This document shows, in pieces, positions 44,830 to 53,452 of a stretch of DNA of 64,000 bases. Position 1 is the stretch's first letter; each line of letters begins with the position of its first letter. Under the pieces are notes generated by a model, which saw only the letters and a list, made by a program, of their open reading frames with translations, had not been told where the DNA came from and did no database searches. A program made the position numbers and the translations under genes. The stretch lies in NCBI GenBank assembly GCA_041441465.1, contig JASDSY010000035.1, positions 66,655 through 130,654 on the forward strand. The letters are read 5' to 3'. Origin of the DNA: JASDSY01 sp041441465 (lineage in GTDB: Bacteria; Muiribacteriota; UBA9980).

Positions 44830-47559
44830 TTATTCGGTTTTTGGAGGCACCGATGAAGTCGAATTAGAAGAGCTTTCAAGAATATCTTCATCTTTATTAA
44901 TAGGTTGTAGTTTATAGTAGGTATAACTCTGACTCATATTGACAACATAGTTATCATCGCCGATTTTACCGCTTCTATCCGGATAAAGAGTATCATCATA
45001 AGCGATAGTGCCGCCGCCGGCATAGGTATTAGGGCCGATTTCCTGCTCGAGCGCCCCAAGATTTAAATAATTTACTATAACGTTTCCCCTGATAAAGAAA
45101 CTGTCAAAATTAAGAGGCGGATTTTTTTTGCTGTCCTGTCCGTAATATGGTACTATATTTTTAAAATTAGTGGCATCTATAGACGGGTTGTCACGATACC
45201 TGAGCGTGCCTATACCGGAGCATATCGAAGCTTGAACGTAGTTATCAGTAACCGTGATATCGCCGCCCTGCGACGAAAATATAACGCTTTTTATTTCTTC
45301 CGGAAGATTTTTTATCTTTTCATAGAGCGGATTCGGCGGAGTAACTAATGAAAGCTGAGCGTCTTTACAATTAACATCCTTATCTTTTTGAATTCCATCG
45401 ACAAATATGTCAGTACCAAAAATTGAAGCGATTATGCCCTTGCCGTTTATGTAAAGCGGCGGCGACGGCTTAGCTCTTTTATCTTCGGACGGCTTCATTT
45501 CAGAATAAAATGCGTCGGGCGGCAGATACAATTTCTGATATTCACCCTCGAACGCTTTCATACCTTCAAGAAACCAGATACCGTCAAGAAATATATGCCA
45601 GGTGCCGTCTTTATCTTTTATAAGTTTATTCATGTACTGAAGGTTAAGTATAAAATCTTTCGCGTTAGAAAAACTATAACATGCCATTTCAGGGGCAAGG
45701 TCGAGCGGAAATCTTTGCGCTAATTCATTGACCGGCATATTATAAGAGGGTACGGTTTCATTAAAAAACGAATCGCCGGTGACTGAAAGATCGTACGGCA
45801 TAAAAATAGGTTTAGACATAACATGCTTATAGATTATGTTATTGTCATCGCCTACAGGAGTCAGAGAAAGGTCCGGAATCGGATTTTTATATGTTTTAGC
45901 CGAAGCGGCCGTAGCTTTGCCAATCTGCGGCTGAAACTCAAGTAATTCTTTCGCGACCGGATCGGTTATCTTGAGTAAAGCACCAGCTTTTTCTTTAATG
46001 TCAAGTTTTCTTTTTTCTTCCATTTTTAAAGTCTTCGGTATGCAGCTTATCTGGCCTGACTTTTGTGCGTTATTAAAATTGACCCATGGTACAATTATGG
46101 CTTCTTCACTGTCGTCAATTGTCATAGCCCTGAAATGGCAGGCTAATACTTTGCCATAAATCTTGGTTAATTGAGGCGAATCATTAGCGTTAGGGCGCGT
46201 ATCAGCGCCGAATAAGTCGACGCCCGACCCCTTGGGATTTAAAAATTCCCTTTTGGTATCATTACAAAATTTTATATAATCCTTAAAATAATTCAAATAT
46301 CCGCGCGACGGCTCATTAGTGCTGAACGGGCTCGGGTCTTCGCCGTCCGCCTCGATTTCACTGCCCGCGCCGACATTATGATATCTCATAATCATTTTCG
46401 GAGGATCGGGAGTTTTTCCATTTTTAGCCGGAAGATTTTTATTGATAGGTAAAAGATCGCCCGGAATAGAATCTTTATAATTACGCTGAATTATAGGTTC
46501 CATAATACCGCCAAGAGAACTTTTCATAAAATATTCATCTTGCTCATCTTTGCTCATTTTCATCAAATTAGGATTATATTCGGTGCGGCTAAGCATATCA
46601 TAAGAAGGCCACATACCAAGAGCCTGTTTATCGCCTTTACTTTTCAACGCGTCAAGAAGGCTGCCGCTTTCTTTGCTAAGTAATCCAGGATTGGTTACGT
46701 TAATTACGATCGGCAATTTCCCGTTAGTTTCCTGAAGCGAAGGCATCAAAGAGAAGCCTTTCATTACCTCGAAAAACTCAGCGCCGCCGGAGGCGTTATA
46801 AGCGCTCCAGTCATAGCCGCCGCCGAACAGGATAACGCCTGTTTTAGTAGCGTCCTGGCCGTTCAATACTTTAAGATTAAGTTTTTCAGCGCCGTGATAT
46901 GAGATCCACTTATTAAAAGCATAAGGATTTTTTGGCATTACCGCGCCGCCGTCGCGGACGAATAATGAAAATTCAGGGAACGGCGGCAGCACCCTGACGG
47001 TCTTGATATCTTTGCAGGCTACAAGCCCACGCTTATAGCGGTCAATGCCGACCTGCGCCACTATCTTTATAACGCCGTAGGATTCTTTATTATAAGGATC
47101 GTTAGCTATATTGCGCGGCGAACCCATGAGATCTTTAGAATAAGGGGTTATCTGTTCGTATGTGACTGTCAGGCTTATATTCTTTGGATCGATACCATGA
47201 ACATCGCCGGCCAGCTTCAAAGTAATCGGTGTCGCAACTTCTATCGATTTAGGCTTGTTATCCGCGCCGCCGCATCTTAATACTCTGTATGCGCTCGATT
47301 CGCTGTGATAAGACGCATGGTCATTCATTTGCTTGCGAATTTCCATGAAAGCTTCTTCAACTAACGAATCACATACCGTATTCATTATTTCTCCGCGCAT
47401 GATAATATTCGCCTGCATTACCTCGTTGCGAAGCTGTACCAATATTGATTCGGACAGCACGTATAATATTACGACAAGGCCTACAACCCAATAAAATACC
47501 ATACCGCGCTGATTCTTATTATTTTTAAGTTGTGTGGTTTTTAATTTATTCTTCATCAT
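44830..47559 (-). CDS. large PilX/GspK-like membrane-anchored protein
   Basis: About 909 residues. A basic amino end, then QRGMVFYWVVGLVVILYVL, which has the Gly and hydrophobic helix of a prepilin signal but no Glu at +5, as in GspK/PilX-like minor pseudopilins. The remainder is a very large beta-rich extracytoplasmic region, far beyond the usual family size, with no recognised domain. The ATG at 47559 (or 47556, adjacent) overlaps the upstream lipoprotein gene by about 14 bases; the longer frame to 47622 is a shadow inside that gene. It lies second in the operon. Confidence 0.75.
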   Translation of the reverse strand: MMKNKLKTTQLKNNKNQRGMVFYWVVGLVVILYVLSESILVQLRNEVMQANIIMRGEIMNTVCDSLVEEAFMEIRKQMNDHASYHSESSAYRVLRCGGADNKPKSIEVATPITLKLAGDVHGIDPKNISLTVTYEQITPYSKDLMGSPRNIANDPYNKESYGVIKIVAQVGIDRYKRGLVACKDIKTVRVLPPFPEFSLFVRDGGAVMPKNPYAFNKWISYHGAEKLNLKVLNGQDATKTGVILFGGGYDWSAYNASGGAEFFEVMKGFSLMPSLQETNGKLPIVINVTNPGLLSKESGSLLDALKSKGDKQALGMWPSYDMLSRTEYNPNLMKMSKDEQDEYFMKSSLGGIMEPIIQRNYKDSIPGDLLPINKNLPAKNGKTPDPPKMIMRYHNVGAGSEIEADGEDPSPFSTNEPSRGYLNYFKDYIKFCNDTKREFLNPKGSGVDLFGADTRPNANDSPQLTKIYGKVLACHFRAMTIDDSEEAIIVPWVNFNNAQKSGQISCIPKTLKMEEKRKLDIKEKAGALLKITDPVAKELLEFQPQIGKATAASAKTYKNPIPDLSLTPVGDDNNIIYKHVMSKPIFMPYDLSVTGDSFFNETVPSYNMPVNELAQRFPLDLAPEMACYSFSNAKDFILNLQYMNKLIKDKDGTWHIFLDGIWFLEGMKAFEGEYQKLYLPPDAFYSEMKPSEDKRAKPSPPLYINGKGIIASIFGTDIFVDGIQKDKDVNCKDAQLSLVTPPNPLYEKIKNLPEEIKSVIFSSQGGDITVTDNYVQASICSGIGTLRYRDNPSIDATNFKNIVPYYGQDSKKNPPLNFDSFFIRGNVIVNYLNLGALEQEIGPNTYAGGGTIAYDDTLYPDRSGKIGDDNYVVNMSQSYTYYKLQPINKDEDILESSSNSTSSVPPKTE

Positions 47560-48238
47560 CTTCACTGTTTTTCTGTTTTTCAGGCCCCGGAGCGCCGCTC
47601 GACTCGCCGCCTTTATCAACAATAACCTGAATTAAAGCTGAATTTGACATCCCCGAACGATATTCCACTTCGCAGCTTTTAATTATTTCAGTATATTTTT
47701 GTTTGTATTCATTAAGCTGAGAAATAAACTCAGGCTCACGGCCAAGCTCGCGAAGGCATGTCATAAGCATAAACTTGATTTCAAGCGTTTTTACCGGCGG
47801 CACGCTCGGATATGATAAGGCTTTCTTAAAACTTTTCGCGGCATCGTCATAACGCTTATCCTGAAAATACTGATTAGCTTCAGTCAAAGACTGTTCATAA
47901 GGCAATTTTACCGTCTGCTCGCTTAATACCGGACTCAAAAATTGAGTATCGCCGCTTTTTTTTATTTTTTGCAGCATATTATTATTTTCCAATTCTTTCA
48001 AATAAACATGAAGCGCGTTGGAGAAATCATTTTTTGACGCCGCCGAAGCCGTATTGGTAACGCTCTTTTCAGGCATGAAATCAACCTTTTTCCCGGAAGA
48101 GCCGCACGAAAAATTGGCAAAACAAAAACAAATTAATAATGCGATTAAAAAATGCCTATTAAAAAAAAATTCATTGTGCTTATCGTTAAATTTATTAGAA
48201 AATACGGATATTATAATACTCAACATTGACCCAATCAC
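47546..48238 (-). CDS. lipoprotein, first gene of the pseudopilin operon
   Basis: 230 residues. The lipobox is FANFSCG after a hydrophobic run; the mature start CGSSGKKVDFMPE is shared in pattern with the lipoprotein at 44.1 kb. The middle has a TPR-like EANQYFQDKRYDDAAKSFKK. The frame opens at a GTG; an ATG at 48226 with GGG upstream is equally likely. A consensus promoter lies 35 bases upstream. Confidence 0.75.
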   Translation of the reverse strand: MIGSMLSIIISVFSNKFNDKHNEFFFNRHFLIALLICFCFANFSCGSSGKKVDFMPEKSVTNTASAASKNDFSNALHVYLKELENNNMLQKIKKSGDTQFLSPVLSEQTVKLPYEQSLTEANQYFQDKRYDDAAKSFKKALSYPSVPPVKTLEIKFMLMTCLRELGREPEFISQLNEYKQKYTEIIKSCEVEYRSGMSNSALIQVIVDKGGESSGAPGPEKQKNSEDDEE

Positions 48239-48273
48239 AAAAAAATTATTACGATAACCTAATAATATATTAA

Positions 48274-48302
48274 ATTATATTAAAAATAATAGTTATTGTC
48301 AA
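48274..48302 (-). promoter_or_regulatory. promoter of the pseudopilin/lipoprotein operon
   Basis: Minus strand TTGACA (48302-48297), a 17-base spacer and TATAAT (48279-48274), both perfect. Predicted start near 48267. Confidence 0.8.
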
Positions 48303-48349
48303 TAATAATTAGGCCGCACGCCGGAAATAAAAGTAATGAAAAACAAAAA

Positions 48350-48379
48350 ACGACGGTTTAAAATATTTTAAGCCATCGT
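48350..48379 (-). terminator. terminator of the protease/small-peptide operon
   Basis: A 15-bp stem, ACGACGGTTTAAAAT/ATTTTAAGCCATCGT with two G-U type pairs, flanked by A- and T-runs. On the minus strand it closes the operon that ends with the 36-residue ORF, 80 bases after that stop. Confidence 0.8.
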
Positions 48380-48458
48380 TTTTTGTTAACATTGAATAAA
48401 AATTAGACACCTCGGATAAAACTGCCTCATTTTTATTCATAAGTTGTTTAAAATTTGA

Positions 48459-48569
48459 TTATAAATCGGCTGACATTTCTTTTTTGCTTTCATCATCATT
48501 GTTATTGCAAGACCATTTGCTTATCCCGTCAAAATCGATGCTGATAGCCACATTATTATTTTTCTCCAT
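48459..48569 (-). CDS. 36-residue peptide gene
   Basis: A short frame: ATG at 48569, TAA at 48461-48459. GGGAGG lies six to seven bases upstream, one of the best ribosome-binding sites in the window. The peptide starts MEKNNNVAIS, contains GISKWSC (its only Trp and Cys), then an Asn/Asp-rich stretch, and ends EMSADL. There is no hydrophobic segment and no Gly-Gly leader motif. It lies 73 bases after the C39-like peptidase gene, and a strong terminator follows it, so it is probably transcribed with that operon. It could be a peptidase substrate or signal peptide; this is inference. Confidence 0.5.
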   Translation of the reverse strand: MEKNNNVAISIDFDGISKWSCNNNDDESKKEMSADL

Positions 48570-48642
48570 ACAAAAACCTCCCAAACTTTTTATACTTTAT
48601 TATCTATACTGTAAATTAAAGAAGCATTTTTTATGCCATTTT

Positions 48643-49458
48643 TTAATTTTTAATAAAATGATAAACGATACCCTTGAATTTATATTTTTCTGTAATGGAA
48701 TTATATGCTATATTTTTCAGGCCAAACAGCGGATCAGCGACGGCGAGCCTGCCATTTTCATGGCCAATAACCGCCACTGCATGATGTATTTCACCTATTT
48801 TTATCGCGATTATAGACGGCACCGGTATTTCTGAAGGTTTCATACCGCTGTAACATTTAACGCTAAGGCCGTTATTCAGCGCATACCTTAAAACATAGCA
48901 ATCTTCAGTTCCAAGCGCGCTGGTAAAAGCCACTTTCGCTATTTCCGCCTCTGTCTTATCTATGCCGTAATACTTAAAAACAGTAGCCATCGCTGATGGC
49001 GCGCATGAAGTTCCAGTTGACTGCAAGCAGACATTGCCGCGCCACAAACCTTTGCCATTATCGTTAATCTCAAGCGGAAAAACAATCGGATGATAATAAG
49101 GCACAAACATTACAAAAAAGCAAAGAACCGGAATATATTTTCTTAAATTCCGTCCCGAACTGTGGTTCACAAAAAAATTCAAATTTGAAACGTATCCAAA
49201 AAAGACGGCTAAAAGCGATATTGATATTTCAATGCCGTTAATACTGCGATATTGCACATAATAGATATTATCCTTGCCCAGAAAAAACACATTAGAAAAC
49301 ACTAATATTGCCAACCCGCATAAAATAAATAAAACAGCCGCTGCCAGCATTTTAAATTTTCTTGAACTCCCGTGCAAAAAAGCGTTAAGTTTCATGCCTA
49401 CCGTATATAAAACAGCTGCCAGCGTCATGGTTATATAAATATTAGGATTATAGTTCAA
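48643..49458 (-). CDS. membrane-embedded C39-like cysteine peptidase
   Basis: 271 residues. Four predicted transmembrane helices (about 5-28, 36-60, 72-96, 108-128) precede a papain-like C39 domain: Gln146 and Cys152 in LQSTGTSCAPSA, His225/226 in EIHHAVAV, Asp242 in ADPLFG. This is a complete Gln-Cys-His-Asp set. Such peptidases commonly cleave leader peptides, but here there is no ABC transporter part. The start is TTG with AAAGGTGA upstream and an in-frame stop just before it, so no longer start is possible. The topology puts the catalytic domain after four helices. Confidence 0.8.
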   Translation of the reverse strand: MNYNPNIYITMTLAAVLYTVGMKLNAFLHGSSRKFKMLAAAVLFILCGLAILVFSNVFFLGKDNIYYVQYRSINGIEISISLLAVFFGYVSNLNFFVNHSSGRNLRKYIPVLCFFVMFVPYYHPIVFPLEINDNGKGLWRGNVCLQSTGTSCAPSAMATVFKYYGIDKTEAEIAKVAFTSALGTEDCYVLRYALNNGLSVKCYSGMKPSEIPVPSIIAIKIGEIHHAVAVIGHENGRLAVADPLFGLKNIAYNSITEKYKFKGIVYHFIKN

Positions 49459-49485
49459 AATTCACCTTTTTCATTAGTTTTAGAA

Positions 49486-50376
49486 TCAATCAAAATATTC
49501 GGAATAATATCTTTTTAAATTTTTATAACCGCCAAAATTCTTGTTAATTAATTTCAAGAAAAATTTCACCTTTTCAACATCTTTTTTACTCTCATACAAG
49601 TTTACCATATGTGCATAAACATATGAATAATAATCACCAAAGCCATAGTAAAAGTTATTATATTTAAGTGCCTTTTCAAATATTTCAGCGGCTTTTTCAA
49701 AATCTTTTTTTCCTGCGTAATAATCTCCCATAGAAGCAAGAGTATAATTAGAAAATTCAGTATCTTTGAATTTTTCAATTATGCTTTCAAGTATTTCAAT
49801 TTTTTTCTTGAAAACTTCATCAATGTTCATACCCGGAGTAAATTCCGATAAATGCCATAAAACCAATATAATAGGTTCATACGAACTATCATTCTTAATT
49901 ATATTTTCAAAGATTTTATGCCTTCTGTTAATATTATTTTCCAGGGTAGTCTCATTTAATTTTACAAATTCTGTGTCAGTTTTAACAGGATATAAAAACA
50001 TGCAAGCTGTGATTTTTTTTAATATGTTTTCAGCATCATATTTTTCATTATTTTCCTGTTCATTAATAAAATCATTTATTTTAAGATTCCTTATGGCGCT
50101 TATTTTTCTTTTTTGAAATAAATAATGAATATTAGAAAATATCATGCTAGTATATAGTTTATTTTTATGCTTCGCAATGTCAAATTTAAAATTAATTGCT
50201 TTTTCAATAAATTCATCGTCAGTTTTAGCACTTAAAAAATCATTTCTTATATCATCTAAAAGTTTTACTTCATCCGTCGGATAAATAAAACTATTTGCGT
50301 CAGCATAATTTGACGCATTTGCCGGCATTATTGTAAATATAATAAAAATTATAGATAAAACATATGATTTCAACAT
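49486..50376 (-). CDS. secreted helical-repeat (TPR-like) protein
   Basis: 296 residues, A+T-rich gene. A signal peptide (SYVLSIIFIIFTIMPANA) precedes a helical protein whose last 90 residues contain TPR units (YYAGKKDFEKAAEIFEKALK). Otherwise not recognised. AGGAG lies eight bases before the ATG. It lies 16 bases downstream of the large protease-like gene and 27 bases upstream of the C39-like gene, so co-transcription is likely. Confidence 0.7.
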   Translation of the reverse strand: MLKSYVLSIIFIIFTIMPANASNYADANSFIYPTDEVKLLDDIRNDFLSAKTDDEFIEKAINFKFDIAKHKNKLYTSMIFSNIHYLFQKRKISAIRNLKINDFINEQENNEKYDAENILKKITACMFLYPVKTDTEFVKLNETTLENNINRRHKIFENIIKNDSSYEPIILVLWHLSEFTPGMNIDEVFKKKIEILESIIEKFKDTEFSNYTLASMGDYYAGKKDFEKAAEIFEKALKYNNFYYGFGDYYSYVYAHMVNLYESKKDVEKVKFFLKLINKNFGGYKNLKRYYSEYFD

Positions 50377-50392
50377 TTTTAGTTCTCCTATT

Positions 50393-52960
50393 TTAAAATT
50401 TAAAGTAATATTTTTTAAAATTATTACTTGGAAATGCTTTTATATAAATATCATTTTTATTGTTTTCATCTTCGTTTAAATATTCAATAAAAACTAACTC
50501 AAAATAAGTATTATTATATATCGCACAACCATATTTTGCATCCAAGCAATTCTTATAAGTAAGAAATTGAAGTTCTTTTTCATTCGATATTTTTTCATTT
50601 GCCCACTCATACAATTCAATATGTGCGTCAAGCCATCCATCTATAATTTTTTGCTTATCATCGGCAGTTGTTCCAAATTTCAATTTCTTTTTAATAATAT
50701 TTTCTAAAAACTTTTTTAACGCAAGTCCTTCACATTCAACGGAAGTGCCATCTGAATCATTATAACCCAGCATTACTAAATTTGACCCCATTTTTTTCCT
50801 TAACTTAATACCTGAAAATGTACTATGCTCAAGATTATTCCGATCACCAATATTTAAAAGACTGCAACACATAAGAATCAAATAATTTGATTTAATGTCA
50901 ACTAATGAAATGTTATCAATATAAAAACTTCTTATAATATTATAACCGCCAAATATATCGGGAGTGGCAAACGCAATTCCGCCATTAGAATTTCCATGTG
51001 CATTAACTAAAAAAACATTTGCCTGATTTTTTAAATAAACTAATCCTTTAACCGTATTTTCTGATGATTTTAATTCAACAGAAATAGATTCAACACCAAA
51101 TGATTCAAAAAAAGATTTAGTTGCAGTTATCTGGGTATCATTAATATTTTTTGGCGAACCACGTCCTAATTTTTGTTTATTAAATATATCTAACCCATCT
51201 AATAAATTAAAAATATTCGTAATACCGCAAAAATATTCCGCATAATCAGATTGCATAAAATTTTCAACGCCATCTATATATGCTATACTTGATAAATAAT
51301 CAGCTCTTTCTATATCATCATTTATAAGTTTATGACTTCCATCATTCGGCTGAAATTTAGCTTTATAGCCACTCGGCATAAACCGGTCATGAAAAAATAC
51401 AACCTCTTTGGATTCATTAGATATTTCACTTTTAATAACAATTTTGAAAGGCCTTTTAACAAGGTTTAATTGTTCAATACCAGATTGAGACGAATCAACA
51501 TCTAAACTGCACCTGATATTTAACCATTCATCAGGCGAAGGTATATCTTCCGGCGTTAATTCAACATATTCAGTTCTTGTAAAATATATTTTCTTTATTT
51601 TACGTTCAGTCCTATAATTTTTAGCTATACACTCAATATCCGTTTTTATCTGATCGCCCGCCATTTCAATTTTTTCATTTTCTGACGGATTATTGAGTTT
51701 TCCCTGAATCATTTTCAGTCTTTCGCTGATCATAACCTCCAACGATTCGCCATCTTCATAGCTTCTAACATTATTGCCATATTCTTCCATAACCATAAGG
51801 AAAGAATAATTTACATTAGCATAATTCAGCAAATTTTTATTTATCTCAATTGGAGAAGTTGCCCAATCAGGCTTAATTGTTGCCGGTATTGAATTATACA
51901 TATCGTCGGCCTGTTTAATTAATTCAACTGCGCCTGTGTTATTGCGAGAACCTATATAACTAGTCATTAATTCAGAATACAGTAACATTTTATCGGAATT
52001 AAGCTCATAATATTGTCTTTGAAAATAATCAATGCTTTGTTTCGGCCCATTCATTAACTCTTCTATTTTTTTATCAATTTCTTTGATTTTAATATTTATT
52101 TCTTCGCTCTGCTTTTGTTCATATTCTTTAAGGTTTTTATCAAAACCGGCAAGTTTTGATTCACATAAATTCATTATTTTTAAAGTATTTTCATCCGTCG
52201 CATGATTATAACCATCAATTATGCTTTGATAATAAAGTTTTAAAAATGAATCGGCCTCCGGACCGCTCTGAGACATAACTTTTTCATTACTTATCTGCAG
52301 GCAATACCGAACCGCGCTTAATATATGAGCATATTTAGAATAATCAGGATTATATAAAATACCATACCCTTTTTGTAATAAATTCATATAATTGCTATAA
52401 TTTTCGGCCGTTAATTTTTCAGCGCCATCTGCAATTTCATAAAGTGATTTTAGTGCATCGCTTTCAATAGAATTTTCGGCCGTATACATTGGAAAAATAT
52501 TAAGAGGCGTCTCCGAAAAACTATTTTCATCTGCAATCCTCACCGGCGCTGTAATTCTTCCAGTTTTAACTTTTGGAGTTTGTATTTTTTGATTTATTTG
52601 AGCTTTATATGATTGCTTTTTCGGGAAATTTTTTGGATTAAAAATTCCTGGAATATAAATAAGTTTTTCAACGCCTTTAACCTTTATTTTCAAAGACATA
52701 GGCGTATCCAGAGGATTTTGAATTTGATTTTTTTGAATAACCGTTGCTTTCTTTTTAGGTTGCTGTTGTTTGGGTGTTTTTTTAGCCTTTAAAGAGATTG
52801 ATTGATTGATTGATTGGGAGTTTTGAGAAGAAATGCCGTCGGATTTTAACGTTTTTTTGACTTCGTCAATGCCGGCTCCAATGGCCGTTAACGGCATCGT
52901 CAAAACTTGAAACATAAATACAAAAATTGAAATTGTTAAAATAAAAAAGATTTTTTTCAT
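50393..52960 (-). CDS. secreted protein with clan CD-like (caspase/gingipain) peptidase dyad
   Basis: About 855 residues from the ATG at 52960 (MKKIFFILTI). That start is fixed by a promoter whose -10 ends at 52967; the longer frame to 53050 would begin upstream of the promoter. A signal peptide is followed by a Gln/Lys-rich linker, a helical region, and a C-terminal domain containing FLVNAHGNSNGG (His near residue 655) and YLILMCCSLLN (Cys near 697). The His-Gly and hydrophobic-strand-plus-Cys, about 42 residues apart, are the arrangement of clan CD cysteine peptidases (caspase, gingipain, CHAT). The family is not recognised further. A+T-rich. First gene of the operon. Confidence 0.7.
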   Translation of the reverse strand: MKKIFFILTISIFVFMFQVLTMPLTAIGAGIDEVKKTLKSDGISSQNSQSINQSISLKAKKTPKQQQPKKKATVIQKNQIQNPLDTPMSLKIKVKGVEKLIYIPGIFNPKNFPKKQSYKAQINQKIQTPKVKTGRITAPVRIADENSFSETPLNIFPMYTAENSIESDALKSLYEIADGAEKLTAENYSNYMNLLQKGYGILYNPDYSKYAHILSAVRYCLQISNEKVMSQSGPEADSFLKLYYQSIIDGYNHATDENTLKIMNLCESKLAGFDKNLKEYEQKQSEEINIKIKEIDKKIEELMNGPKQSIDYFQRQYYELNSDKMLLYSELMTSYIGSRNNTGAVELIKQADDMYNSIPATIKPDWATSPIEINKNLLNYANVNYSFLMVMEEYGNNVRSYEDGESLEVMISERLKMIQGKLNNPSENEKIEMAGDQIKTDIECIAKNYRTERKIKKIYFTRTEYVELTPEDIPSPDEWLNIRCSLDVDSSQSGIEQLNLVKRPFKIVIKSEISNESKEVVFFHDRFMPSGYKAKFQPNDGSHKLINDDIERADYLSSIAYIDGVENFMQSDYAEYFCGITNIFNLLDGLDIFNKQKLGRGSPKNINDTQITATKSFFESFGVESISVELKSSENTVKGLVYLKNQANVFLVNAHGNSNGGIAFATPDIFGGYNIIRSFYIDNISLVDIKSNYLILMCCSLLNIGDRNNLEHSTFSGIKLRKKMGSNLVMLGYNDSDGTSVECEGLALKKFLENIIKKKLKFGTTADDKQKIIDGWLDAHIELYEWANEKISNEKELQFLTYKNCLDAKYGCAIYNNTYFELVFIEYLNEDENNKNDIYIKAFPSNNFKKYYFKF

Positions 52961-52966
52961 AATTTG

Positions 52967-52995
52967 ATTGTATAAAATTATTTTAAGTTTGTCAA
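52967..52995 (-). promoter_or_regulatory. promoter of the protease/peptide operon
   Basis: Minus strand TTGACA (52995-52990), a 17-base spacer and TACAAT (52972-52967). The predicted start is at about 52960, the first base of the ATG, so the mRNA should be leaderless. Confidence 0.7.
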
Positions 52996-53138
52996 TGACC
53001 GATTCACAAAAATTAAGACCGGTTATCATCTGATAGAAACAAATTTTCAAAGAGCATTTTCGCTATGTACATCTCTTCACCTTCGGTCGCAAACGATGTT
53101 ATGTAAACACATATAAAATCCGCGCGGCCGATTGCCGT

Positions 53139-53169
53139 GTTTCATCGAAAGCGCAGCGGTCGATGAAAC
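53139..53169. repeat. stem-loop GTTTCATCGA/TCGATGAAAC
   Basis: Ten-bp perfect arms with an 11-base G/C-rich loop. It is followed at 53187-53196 and 53207-53216 by a direct repeat CTAACGATAG with 20-base period. It lies in the 492-base divergent gap 52961-53452. Confidence 0.65.
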
Positions 53170-53244
53170 TAAGACACTATAAAAACCTAACGATAGTATT
53201 ACAAATCTAACGATAGATACAGCCGGGAGTAAAAGGGGGAAATG

Positions 53245-53281
53245 GGGGAATTAGAGGGCCATTGGCCCTTTATTTCCCCCA
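53245..53281. repeat. G-run/C-run stem-loop
   Basis: GGGGGAA...GAGGGCC pairs with GGCCCTT...TTCCCCC around ATT. The style (long G-run arm followed by a matching C-run arm) resembles the third stem-loop at 406-441. Confidence 0.6.
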
Positions 53282-53376
53282 CCAAAAAAATCATAATTAC
53301 ACTTTATAAAAAACTAAATAACATTGCTTTACTGTCAAAAATTTTAACTTTAAACTGACAACATTTGCCGAAGTCC

Positions 53377-53405
53377 TTGATTTTATGGAAGCCGTAATAT
53401 ATAAT
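53377..53405 (+). promoter_or_regulatory. promoter, member of a duplicated block
   Basis: TTGATT (53377-53382), a 17-base spacer and TATAAT (53400-53405). The surrounding sequence CATTTGCCGAAGTCCTTGA is nearly repeated upstream of the flavoprotein gene at 54535-54554. Confidence 0.7.
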
Positions 53406-53452
53406 CAATACAAACGTACATAATAATATATACTCGCCGAAAGGAGTAAAAA

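Noticed and set aside
47560..47622. Upstream extension of the PilX/GspK-like gene
   Set aside because: The extension lies inside the preceding lipoprotein gene and is a shadow; the ATG pair at 47559/47556 is the natural start.
48484..48834. 116-codon plus-strand frame
   Set aside because: It overlaps the C39-like catalytic domain and the small peptide gene in antisense, and has no ribosome site.
52961..53050. Upstream extension of the clan CD-like gene to 53050
   Set aside because: It would start upstream of a consensus promoter and has no ribosome site; MKKIFF at 52960 begins a signal peptide.
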